DNA from: Candidatus Saccharibacteria bacterium UBA5170
GTDB taxonomy: Bacteria > Patescibacteriota > Saccharimonadia > Saccharimonadales > Saccharimonadaceae
Direction of reading: 5' to 3'
NCBI GenBank assembly: GCA_002413425.1
Contig: DHWY01000002.1
Location: 180,101 to 195,624 of the forward strand
Length of the DNA: 15,524 nt
Below are positions 1 through 6,081 of this stretch, one piece after another. Made by a program: the position numbers and the translations under genes. The first letter of the stretch is position 1. Each line of letters opens with the position of its first letter. Under the pieces are notes generated by a model. That model saw nothing but the letters and a program-made list of their open reading frames with translations. It did not search any database and had not been told where the DNA came from.

Positions 1-836
1 TCAACGCGCGGTAACAGTGATTGTACCTGGTACCTCGTAGCCCGAATAATCTCATGTTTGTCCGGCACGAGTAGTTGCGCGGCGTTACTAGGTGTCGCCG
101 CTCGCACGTCAGCCGCCAGATCAGCCAGACTCTCGTCTATCTCATGACCAACACCGACAAGCGTTGGGACGCGGCTGCCTGCAATCGCACGGACGAGCTG
201 TTCGTCATTAAAGGCTGATAAATCGTCAGCGCTACCACCACCGCGAATCACGATAATAACTTCGGGCAACTCATCGCGTCCATTAAAATAATTCAAGGCG
301 CGAATAATTTGATCTGGCGCACTCGCGCCCTGAACTTGAACATGAGCAACATCAACCCGTAGACCACCCCATCGATCATTCAAAATCTTAATAAAATCAG
401 CATAGCCTGCCGATTGAGTGCTACTAATAACCGCCACATGCTGCGGGATAGGTGGCAAGCTACGCTTCCGAGCTTCTAAAAAGAGCCCTTCTTTATCAAG
501 CTTCGCCTTCAATAGTTCAAAGCTTTTTTTGAGCGCACCTTCTCCGCTCGGTCGAACCGCTTTCACCGTCAAACTAAATTTGCCCCATTGTGTTAATTTC
601 GGCGAGGCCGTAACGATAACTTTCATGCCATCCTCTATCGGCACCCGCAGTTGCCAAACGGTCATAAAACAACCGATACTACCGCCTGAATCTTTGATGT
701 CAAAAAAGATGAATTTTCCCTGATTAACCTTAAACGAAGCAACCTCACCCTCGATTTCAACACTGGGATAGGCGTATTCGAGTGTCTGATTAGTAATGGC
801 GATAAAATCGCTAACGCTATACCGGATTTTTTCCAT
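1..836 (-). CDS. xseA: Exonuclease VII large subunit (C-terminal part beyond window)
   Basis: XseA is the catalytic subunit of exonuclease VII, which degrades single-stranded DNA to oligonucleotides in repair and recombination. The 278 residues visible begin at ATG 834-836 and run off the left edge. Residues 1-100 match the N-terminal OB-fold that binds DNA. The catalytic region follows: Asp147 in a GYAD segment, Arg198 in VIRGGGS, and His231/Asp234 in GVGHEID. Their spacing agrees with the Escherichia coli catalytic set (D155, R205, H238, D241). The family signature AADVRAATPSNAA follows at about 241-253. The long helical C-terminal region that binds XseB lies outside the window, as would xseB. 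The start lies 20 nt inside the 3' end of the upstream membrane-protein gene, so the two are probably cotranscribed and translationally coupled; only a weak SD (GTGAAG) precedes it. Identification is very secure. Confidence 0.96.
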   Translation of the reverse strand, partial: MEKIRYSVSDFIAITNQTLEYAYPSVEIEGEVASFKVNQGKFIFFDIKDSGGSIGCFMTVWQLRVPIEDGMKVIVTASPKLTQWGKFSLTVKAVRPSGEGALKKSFELLKAKLDKEGLFLEARKRSLPPIPQHVAVISSTQSAGYADFIKILNDRWGGLRVDVAHVQVQGASAPDQIIRALNYFNGRDELPEVIIVIRGGGSADDLSAFNDEQLVRAIAGSRVPTLVGVGHEIDESLADLAADVRAATPSNAAQLLVPDKHEIIRATRYQVQSLLPRV

Positions 837-1848
837 ACTTCACAATCGTTAATTGATAAAACAAATAGCCAAATATTACCGTTCCCAGCAACAGCGTTAC
901 CCGAGCAACTAAAGTACCTGCAATTGCAATATCAGCCGGTACACCCGCCGAAGCCAAAAAGGCAATCATAATTGCTTCGTATATCCCGGTACCGCCTGGC
1001 GTTACCGAAACAATACTCGCCAGTGAGGCGACACCAAAAGCGACGAAAAGAGTAGCCGGATTTACCCATGTGCCAAGCGCTAAAAATGATATTACCAAAA
1101 GAAAAACGTCAGCTAGATTGACAAGAATAGCCCATATTAGTGGACGGATCAGAATCTTTTTATCTTGGCGAATTTCAAGGTAATCCTGATGTAGCTCTTC
1201 AAAGAAGTCCTCAAGCGCTTCGATCTTAACAATCTGTTGTTTTTTACCCCTCGTCAATCTTGAAGCGACCGTATTAATAGTTCGTGTTATCCATCCAGAA
1301 AAAATAACCAATCGACGTTTACTGCCAATAATATAGATTATAAAAACAGTGCCGCCAACCGCAGCCAATATAAAGGCAAAGCTAATCATGACAATCATTC
1401 GATTAATTTGGTGGTCAAACGCCAAACTGATAACTGCGACAATAAGTAGCAACACAAAACTAATAAATGCGAGGGCAAACCGAATAATCTGTGCCATAGT
1501 CGCCCGACCAGCTCCGACTCCGTACCGACCGAGTACCCATCCCAAATATGAGAAGCCGGCTGCGCCTCCGCTCGGTATAATGTGATTCACAAAGTTAAGT
1601 TCAAGCGCCATTCGTGTCATTGCCCAATGGGACGTCGTTTTCAAATTACCTTTCGCCCTAAGATACGAAAAGATCATGGCACCAATCGCGTAGTAACTAA
1701 ATAACTGGACAGGTACCAGTAAGGCTAATATCCACAGATTAATTTGGCCAAGTAAACCAAAAGCTTGGGAAATCTGAGGCCAACCAAAGTAAATAACCAA
1801 GCCAAGTAGAATGACCGTGACAATCGTTACCTTGGATCGAAATGACAT
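817..1848 (-). CDS. Flippase-like integral membrane protein (LPG synthase TM / UPF0104 family)
   Basis: This 343-residue polytopic membrane protein has about eight hydrophobic segments (roughly 8-22, 38-60, 125-145, 152-175, 235-258, 265-282, 288-302 and 317-335) and a basic cytoplasmic loop around 176-235. It matches the lysylphosphatidylglycerol-synthase transmembrane / UPF0104 family by a first motif NHIIPSGG (88-95), a second motif TPGGTGIYEA (283-292) and a conserved late Arg (316). The family includes the flippase half of MprF, AglD-like proteins and many orphans linked to lipid or glycolipid translocation. No aminoacyl-transferase domain is fused, so lysyl-PG synthesis cannot be inferred; the substrate is unknown. 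ATG 1846-1848 is chosen because an extended -10 box lies just upstream. No SD site is visible. The 3' end overlaps xseA by 20 nt, which links them in expression rather than in function. Confidence 0.85.
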   Translation of the reverse strand: MSFRSKVTIVTVILLGLVIYFGWPQISQAFGLLGQINLWILALLVPVQLFSYYAIGAMIFSYLRAKGNLKTTSHWAMTRMALELNFVNHIIPSGGAAGFSYLGWVLGRYGVGAGRATMAQIIRFALAFISFVLLLIVAVISLAFDHQINRMIVMISFAFILAAVGGTVFIIYIIGSKRRLVIFSGWITRTINTVASRLTRGKKQQIVKIEALEDFFEELHQDYLEIRQDKKILIRPLIWAILVNLADVFLLVISFLALGTWVNPATLFVAFGVASLASIVSVTPGGTGIYEAIMIAFLASAGVPADIAIAGTLVARVTLLLGTVIFGYLFYQLTIVKYGKNPV

Positions 1849-1859
1849 AACTAAGCTAT

Positions 1860-1868
1860 ATTATAGCA
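1860..1868 (-). promoter_or_regulatory. Extended -10 promoter of flippase-like gene/xseA
   Basis: Reading the minus strand, TGCTATAAT is a perfect extended -10. The ATG at 1848 follows after 11 nt, so the predicted 5' leader is only about 4-5 nt. No good -35 is seen. The box lies in a small palindrome (GCTATA-T-TATAGC, 1855-1867) and is divergent from the promoter at 1890. Confidence 0.6.
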
Positions 1869-1889
1869 CCTAAAACACCCCTGACGTCG

Positions 1890-1895
1890 TATAAT
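1890..1895 (+). promoter_or_regulatory. -10 box of the TRM11-like gene, likely leaderless
   Basis: A perfect TATAAT ends 7 nt before the ATG at 1903, where transcription would be expected to begin at or next to the start codon. There is no SD site and no convincing -35. The position implies a leaderless mRNA. Confidence 0.55.
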
Positions 1896-1902
1896 AGAGC
1901 CT

Positions 1903-3066
1903 ATGTATGTAACAATTTTAGGACGACAACCCGCTCTGGGCATCGCTGAACTTGAGAGAGTCTTCGGTGGCAACAACGTTACCCCACTCTCAAACTTGGC
2001 GGCAACGGTCGATACCGACAGGCTTGAAATCCAGGACCTCGGAGGCGCCCTCAAAGCTGGCGTCGTCATCATTGACATTACTTCCGGTGACTGGCACAAA
2101 GTGAATAAAAAAATTGTTCAGCACTACACGCAAGAATGGGCCGCCTTCGAAGGTAAAATAACCCTTGGGCTCAGTGCTTACGGCTTCGACGTCGACCCTC
2201 GAGATGTCCAAAAAATAGGTATTATCCTCAAGCAAAAACTCAAAAAAGCAGGAGTCAGCCTTCGCCTCGTACCCAACCAGGATACTGCCCTTAGCACCGC
2301 TACTAGCCACCACAACAAACTCGGGCTTGCCTCAAACAAAGTTGAACTGCTGATTGTTCGCGCAAAAGACGGAAAAATTATCATCGCCGAGAGTACCGGT
2401 GCCCAAAACATCACCGCCTACACTAAGCGTGACCAAGAACGCCCAAAGCGCGATGCTTTCGTCGGTATGCTCCCACCAAAACTTGCCCAAATTATGATTA
2501 ACCTGGCGCACCCTGCGCCTCACGCCCGTATCCTTGATCCTTTCTGCGGAACGGGGGTAATTTTGCAAGAGGCCGCCCTCCAAGGCTACGGTGTCTACGG
2601 AACCGACTTATCAGAAAAGATGGTTCGCTACAGCCGAGAGAACCTCAACTGGCTGGCGGACACCCATCACCTGCGCTTCGACTTCGACCTGCACGAAGGT
2701 GACGCCATGAACACCACGTGGCAGCAGCCTGTCGACGCCGTCGTAGCCGAAACGTACCTCGGTCAGCCATTCAGCGCCCCGCCGTCCCCTGCTAAGCTTG
2801 AAGAGGTCAGAAAGAACTGTAATCATATCCTGACCGAATTTTTGAAAAACCTTGCACCACAGATTGAAAGCGGCACCCCGGTCTGTATCGCTATCCCCGC
2901 CTGGCGCAGCAAAGAAGGTAACTTCACCCACCTGCCACTGATCGCGACTATCGCTCAATTGGGTTTCAAGCCACATGAATTTAGAAATATTTCACAAAAT
3001 GATCTGTTGTACTTTCGCGAGGATCAGGTCGTCGCCCGCGAATTGCTGACGCTGACCAAGATATAA
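1903..3066 (+). CDS. TRM11-like class I SAM-dependent RNA methyltransferase
   Basis: This 387-residue protein has the layout of the archaeal/eukaryotic Trm11-TrmG10 group (tRNA guanine-10 N2-methyltransferases). The N-terminus MYVTILGRQPALGIAELE and a THUMP-like region to about residue 180 would bind RNA. A Rossmann methyltransferase domain follows. Motif I is LDPFCGTGV (211-219); the acidic SAM-ribose residue is in YGTDLS (about 232). Where the family usually has the catalytic (D/N)PPY-type motif IV, this protein reads AETYLGQPF (282-290), so the catalytic signature is degenerate. It could act on tRNA by an altered active site, have another substrate, or be impaired. The start lies directly downstream of a TATAAT and agrees with the family's N-terminus. 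No functional partner is nearby. Fold assignment is secure; substrate is not. Confidence 0.82.
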   Translation: MYVTILGRQPALGIAELERVFGGNNVTPLSNLAATVDTDRLEIQDLGGALKAGVVIIDITSGDWHKVNKKIVQHYTQEWAAFEGKITLGLSAYGFDVDPRDVQKIGIILKQKLKKAGVSLRLVPNQDTALSTATSHHNKLGLASNKVELLIVRAKDGKIIIAESTGAQNITAYTKRDQERPKRDAFVGMLPPKLAQIMINLAHPAPHARILDPFCGTGVILQEAALQGYGVYGTDLSEKMVRYSRENLNWLADTHHLRFDFDLHEGDAMNTTWQQPVDAVVAETYLGQPFSAPPSPAKLEEVRKNCNHILTEFLKNLAPQIESGTPVCIAIPAWRSKEGNFTHLPLIATIAQLGFKPHEFRNISQNDLLYFREDQVVARELLTLTKI

Positions 3067-3079
3067 CCCCTCGGGAGAC

Positions 3080-3108
3080 TTGACGCCCACCACTATATTT
3101 GGTACAAT
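3080..3108 (+). promoter_or_regulatory. Strong sigma-70-type promoter of rpmA
   Basis: TTGACG at 3080-3085 and TACAAT at 3103-3108 are separated by exactly 17 bp, and TGG precedes the -10 (extended -10). This is the best full promoter in the window. Transcription should start near 3115, leaving a leader of about 30 nt with an SD site. Confidence 0.8.
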
Positions 3109-3131
3109 CAGTTAGATTTTGTTATTAATTT

Positions 3132-3145
3132 AAAGGAGTTACTCC
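3132..3145 (+). promoter_or_regulatory. SD site of rpmA with overlapping mini-hairpin
   Basis: AAAGGAG at 3132-3138 sits 7 nt before the ATG at 3146, an ideal SD. The SD core GGAG (3135-3138) can pair with CTCC (3142-3145) across a TTA loop, directly abutting the start codon. This is one of the few clear SD sites here. Confidence 0.7.
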
Positions 3146-3418
3146 ATGTCACACGTTAAAGCAGGCGGTTCAGCCAAAAACGTCCACAATAATGCCGGTC
3201 GCCGACTTGGCGTCAAACGTTTTGGTGGCCAAACAGTCCGTACCGGCGAAGTCCTGGTCCGCCAAACAGGTTCAACAAAACTGGCTGGTCCCGGTACCTT
3301 CATTAGCCGTGACTTCACAATTCACGCTGCTATCGACGGTGTTATTGGTTTCAGCAAAGTGCGCAAAAGCCGCTTTACTGGCAAAACGACTCCTCGCACC
3401 CAAGTCCACGTCGTCTAA
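3146..3418 (+). CDS. rpmA: Large ribosomal subunit protein bL27
   Basis: bL27 is a 50S protein whose flexible N-terminus reaches the peptidyl-transferase centre and contacts tRNA. The 90 residues begin MSHVKAGGSAKN and contain the family core RRLGVKRFGGQ (about 19-29) and LVRQ (37-40). There is no cleavable N-terminal extension of the Firmicutes type, so no Prp-like maturation is needed. The middle (GSTKLAGPGTFISRDFT) departs from the common GTKxxPGxxVGxG pattern, and the C-terminus has a basic extension of about 20 residues. Stop codons are in tandem (TAA TAG). The usual partner rplU (bL21) is not adjacent: a methyltransferase gene lies upstream and a terminator downstream, so the gene is monocistronic with its own strong promoter. 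Confidence 0.97.
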   Translation: MSHVKAGGSAKNVHNNAGRRLGVKRFGGQTVRTGEVLVRQTGSTKLAGPGTFISRDFTIHAAIDGVIGFSKVRKSRFTGKTTPRTQVHVV

Positions 3419-3431
3419 TAGTATTGACGAT

Positions 3432-3466
3432 ATTAAAATAACCTCCGTCATGGAGGTTATTTTAAT
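3432..3466. terminator. Bidirectional hairpin terminator between convergent genes
   Basis: The arms 3432-3446 (ATTAAAATAACCTCC) and 3452-3466 pair perfectly over 15 bp around a GTCAT loop. The A/T-rich base of the stem supplies the U-rich end in either direction. It lies 14 nt after the rpmA stop and 19 nt past the stop of the convergent gene, so it probably ends both transcripts. Confidence 0.8.
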
Positions 3467-3484
3467 GAGACGATAACTAGTCTA

Positions 3485-4216
3485 CTAAGATCGTCGGTAC
3501 AGTGACTCGTAACGGCCTGAGATTGCTTGTATCTGAGGCTTCATTTCACGCCAGGTTTGTCCTGCAATTTGCCCCCAATAGGTTGAATTCTCGCCATTAC
3601 CGCTTTTTTGCGCATCACGTTTCGATTGAAGCGCCTCAGCATAACTTCGTAGCACTTGAATATCACTAAAATCGAGGTTCCTCGTAAGCTCAGTTAACGG
3701 GTCCGCCACTTTCTCGGCAGGATCAGCTATTCCAACCACGTCAAGCGCCTTGTCGCCAAGAGATTCAACAGTCTTGAGTTTACCCGCGACCTCCATGCCT
3801 CTAGCGTTGATGGCGTCAATAAGGGCCGACGCAGTTGATTCATTCGTCAGCAGACTATCGATAGTAGACCTGAGGCCATTTGATCGCGGTATCAACAACG
3901 TAGGGTTGAAACCCTCAGTCGGATTATTTAGCTCCTGGACCAATTCACTGAGCTGCTCTCGTACTTTATCAAGACTATACGACTCGCCACTGCCATTCTT
4001 GATGTCCCCGCTACGAGCCAGAGCCTCGATACTTTCAATAAACCCAGTCATCAACTCAAGTCGCCCTTGTGCATCCAGGTCTAGATTTTCCGCATCGCCG
4101 ATGAGGCTTTCGGCAGTTTCAACCTGTTCAGATTTTTGCTTGTTCCAGTCAGGCATTTCAATCATAGCGGGCTTGTCTGGTGTCGGTGCTGTGGATGGTG
4201 TTTTTTCTGGAGACAT
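3485..4216 (-). CDS. Hypothetical hydrophilic, helix-rich protein
   Basis: I do not recognise this 243-residue protein. It has no signal peptide and no membrane segment, so it is probably cytoplasmic. Residues 1-30 are rich in Pro, Thr and Lys (MSPEKTPSTAPTPDKP) and likely disordered. Most of the rest (31-235) looks helical and acidic, with possible coiled-coil stretches at about 31-95 and 180-205. The C-terminal 40 residues turn basic and aromatic, from TYWGQIAGQTWREMKPQ to a YRRS end. No catalytic motif or Cys/His cluster is visible. It has its own extended -10 promoter and a leader of about 30 nt, with no good SD site close to the ATG. Transcription ends at the shared hairpin, so it is a single-gene unit. 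The real-gene call rests on length, a clean promoter and terminator, and codon use like its neighbours. Confidence 0.75.
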   Translation of the reverse strand: MSPEKTPSTAPTPDKPAMIEMPDWNKQKSEQVETAESLIGDAENLDLDAQGRLELMTGFIESIEALARSGDIKNGSGESYSLDKVREQLSELVQELNNPTEGFNPTLLIPRSNGLRSTIDSLLTNESTASALIDAINARGMEVAGKLKTVESLGDKALDVVGIADPAEKVADPLTELTRNLDFSDIQVLRSYAEALQSKRDAQKSGNGENSTYWGQIAGQTWREMKPQIQAISGRYESLYRRS

Positions 4217-4246
4217 GTTCTTTTGTTTTTATTAACCTTTATGAAA

Positions 4247-4275
4247 ACTATAGCATAAGCTTGATAAAAAAGCAA
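4247..4275 (-). promoter_or_regulatory. Extended -10 promoter of the hypothetical gene
   Basis: On the minus strand TTATGCTATAGT (4247-4258) carries an extended -10 (TGC TATAGT), with a weak -35 TTGCTT at 4270-4275 and a 17-bp spacer. It starts inside the tail of the preceding terminator. The 12-mer closely matches the ftsE and hydrolase promoters. Confidence 0.55.
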
Positions 4276-4296
4276 CCCCTTTGCTAAGGGGTTGCT
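4264..4296 (-). terminator. Intrinsic terminator of the response-regulator transcript
   Basis: An 11-bp perfect stem (4271-4281 with 4286-4296, AGCAACCCCTT / AAGGGGTTGCT) with a 4-nt loop is followed on the minus strand by a run of six T. It lies 18 nt past the stop codon of the response regulator and is a textbook factor-independent terminator. Confidence 0.88.
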
Positions 4297-4314
4297 AGTA
4301 TGGGTTTCAAAATA

Positions 4315-4713
4315 TTATAGAGTTGGTTGTTGTTCGAGTAGTCCAAGGTGGAATTTAACCCGCTCGACGACATCACCGATGACGACCTGAGATTTCACCA
4401 GGTAATCATCAACACCGAGCGCTTCAGCCCGTTCTTTGTCTTTTGGCTGGCTCAGAGCGGTCAACATGATAATGCGGATATTGGCTGTCTCGGCAGTGTT
4501 ACGAAGAATGTCGAGGACGTCGAAACCACTGATCTTTGGCATCATGGCATCGAGCAAAATCAGGTCGGGTTTGAAATCGATAGCAGCCGACAAAGCTTCT
4601 TCACCGTTGTTTACTTCACGAATCTCAAAGCCTTCCAGCTCCATACGAGATTTATATACGGTCGATAATGCGACGTCGTCCTCAACAAGAAGGATCTTTT
4701 TCTTTGTATCCAT
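4315..4713 (-). CDS. Receiver-only (CheY-like) response regulator
   Basis: This 132-residue protein is a single REC domain. It has the acidic pair E11/D12 (with D13) in ILLVEDD, the phospho-acceptor D55 in LILLDAMMP, the switch T85 in IIMLTA, and K107 in DYLVKS. There is no DNA-binding or enzymatic output domain, so it must act through a protein partner. I chose ATG 4711-4713 (MDTKKKILLV): it starts just before the first beta strand and lies 7 nt after a perfect TATAAT. The in-frame ATG three codons earlier overlaps that -10, and a still longer reading would run back into the S41 protease gene. No histidine kinase gene is in the window. It follows the protease by 43 nt and ends at a strong terminator. 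Confidence 0.9.
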   Translation of the reverse strand: MDTKKKILLVEDDVALSTVYKSRMELEGFEIREVNNGEEALSAAIDFKPDLILLDAMMPKISGFDVLDILRNTAETANIRIIMLTALSQPKDKERAEALGVDDYLVKSQVVIGDVVERVKFHLGLLEQQPTL

Positions 4714-4720
4714 ACTATCC

Positions 4721-4726
4721 ATTATA
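4721..4726 (-). promoter_or_regulatory. -10 box of the response-regulator gene, likely leaderless
   Basis: TATAAT on the minus strand is followed by GGATAGT and then ATG at 4713, so RNA would begin at or next to the start codon. No SD site and no good -35 are seen. The GATAG immediately before the ATG recurs at ftsE and the hydrolase gene. Confidence 0.5.
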
Positions 4727-4756
4727 GTACTACATTCGTCCGTAAAAGCACAAGCA

Positions 4757-5989
4757 TTACAAACCGAGCTCTTTTTTGGCCGCGTCAAGTTGCGGGTCAA
4801 TACCGGCATCGACATCTTTCTGCGCCAACGTAGCCGTGATATTCGGTGTAATTCCCTCTTTTGTAATGTTCTTACCGTTTGGCGTATACCAACGAGCGAC
4901 CGTCACCTTAAGTTGCGCTCCCTCGGGCAGTGTAATCAATTTCTGAACGCTGCCCTTGCCGAATGTCTTCTCGCCCACCAGCTTGGCGGCACCATGGTCT
5001 TGCAAGGCTCCTGCTACAATTTCACTAGCGCTGGCACTGCCGGCGTTGACCAGCACAACCGTGTGAATACCAGCCAGGATAGCATCGCTGCCAGACTTAA
5101 GCTCATCAACTACTTTGCCATTGGTGCGCTCGCTCACAACCACTTGATTGTCAAGCCATAGCCCTGCGACATCTTGCGCAGCGGTCAAGTAGCCGCCACC
5201 GTTACCGCGAAGATCGAGAATGACCGCTTTAACACCTTGACTCTTAAAATCTCTGGCAGCAGCGCGGGCTAGAGTACCGGTTTCGCTATCAAAACGAGTG
5301 ATTGTCAGCGTGCCAACCCCGTTAGTAACACTACTCTCGACGCTAGGGTTAGAGATAATCGCACGAGTGATAGTAAACTCTTTAACTTCGGTCCCGCGTT
5401 GAACGGAAAGCTTTACTGTCGTACCCGCTTCACCGCGAATCTGAGCAACGGCCTGCTCGACAGTCCAACCAGTGGTTGCCTGATCGTTAACGCTCAGAAC
5501 CGTATCACCTGCATTGAGTCCGGCAGCTTCGGCTGGGTTAGATTTAAGTGTGCGAATAATAGTAATTTTTGATTGACGCAGACCAACCTCGGCGCCAATG
5601 CCGCCACCAATATTACCCGACAGGTCATTTTCAAAGGAATTTGTTTCTTTTGAGTCCATATAAAGGGTATAGGCGTCACCAGCTGCGGCGACGAGCCCCT
5701 TATTGGCACCCTCGGCAAGCGTCTTGTCGTTAAGCGTCCCATCATAGTTGGCCTTGAGGGCCTTGTAGGTCGCCTGGACCGAGCTCAAGTCAATATCACC
5801 CGCATAGACCTTGACTCCAAAGACGGGTCCCACAACGCTCAGTATTTGTTCGCTCCGCGTACCGGCGACAAAGCCAAAAACAGCCGTGGCCGCAATGATG
5901 AGAAATAATAAGTTCGTCGAAAGAGGCTTCTTGGCCTTTACCTTTGGTTCATGCGGATGCACAGCGTCTGCGTGTTGTTGCTTGGTCAT
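4757..5989 (-). CDS. S41 family carboxyl-terminal processing protease (CtpA/CtpB-like)
   Basis: This 410-residue protein is a membrane-anchored serine protease of the Ctp family. Residues 1-23 are a short basic/His-containing cytoplasmic tail and about 25-43 a membrane anchor, so the rest is extracytoplasmic. A PDZ domain spans about 120-205 (GGGIGAEVG start, AAGLNAGDTVLSVN). The S41 catalytic core follows: VILDLRGNGGG (257-266), the nucleophile Ser320 in GSASASE and the base Lys345 in TFGKGSVQ, 25 residues apart as in E. coli Prc, with Gln349 four residues on as in Bacillus CtpB. Such proteases trim or degrade exported proteins, often cell-wall hydrolases. Next to a wall hydrolase and FtsEX, a role in controlling wall splitting is a reasonable inference. 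ATG 5987-5989 has a good SD (AGGGGAG). The gene has its own promoter. Confidence 0.95.
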   Translation of the reverse strand: MTKQQHADAVHPHEPKVKAKKPLSTNLLFLIIAATAVFGFVAGTRSEQILSVVGPVFGVKVYAGDIDLSSVQATYKALKANYDGTLNDKTLAEGANKGLVAAAGDAYTLYMDSKETNSFENDLSGNIGGGIGAEVGLRQSKITIIRTLKSNPAEAAGLNAGDTVLSVNDQATTGWTVEQAVAQIRGEAGTTVKLSVQRGTEVKEFTITRAIISNPSVESSVTNGVGTLTITRFDSETGTLARAAARDFKSQGVKAVILDLRGNGGGYLTAAQDVAGLWLDNQVVVSERTNGKVVDELKSGSDAILAGIHTVVLVNAGSASASEIVAGALQDHGAAKLVGEKTFGKGSVQKLITLPEGAQLKVTVARWYTPNGKNITKEGITPNITATLAQKDVDAGIDPQLDAAKKELGL

Positions 5990-5993
5990 AAGT

Positions 5994-6000
5994 CTCCCCT
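5994..6000 (-). promoter_or_regulatory. SD site of the S41 protease gene
   Basis: AGGGGAG lies 4 nt before the ATG at 5989 (minus strand). With rpmA it is one of only two strong SD sites in the window, and both belong to genes with leaders of about 30 nt. Confidence 0.65.
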
Positions 6001-6027
6001 GTTGGTGCCATTTTTTACTTACTAATA

Positions 6028-6059
6028 ATTATAGCGCACTCACTAGGGATTGCGCTATA
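6028..6059 (-). promoter_or_regulatory. -10 box of the S41 protease gene within an inverted repeat
   Basis: On the minus strand TATAAT (6028-6033) should drive the protease gene with a leader of about 31 nt. A 9-bp perfect inverted repeat, TGCGCTATA / TATAGCGCA (6030-6038 and 6051-6059, 12-nt loop), overlaps the first bases of the -10. It could be an operator, or a hairpin ending the hydrolase transcript 22 nt after its stop. It has no clear U-run, so the role is open. Confidence 0.45.
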
Positions 6060-6081
6060 GAAGTTATGCTTTTATAGAATT

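Noticed and set aside
3750..4235. Plus-strand open frame opposite the hypothetical gene
   Set aside because: It covers the hypothetical gene's whole promoter-proximal part in antisense, has no promoter or SD, and its Ser/Leu/Arg-rich translation looks like a shadow frame.
4714..4815. Longer N-terminus for the response regulator (34 extra residues)
   Set aside because: The extension overlaps the end of the protease gene and the -10 box, has no REC-like content, and the core starts at MDTKKKILLV right after the promoter.
4436..5161. Long open frame on the plus strand (241 codons)
   Set aside because: It lies antisense to the S41 protease and response regulator, which have intact catalytic motifs; the translation looks like no family and there is no start signal.
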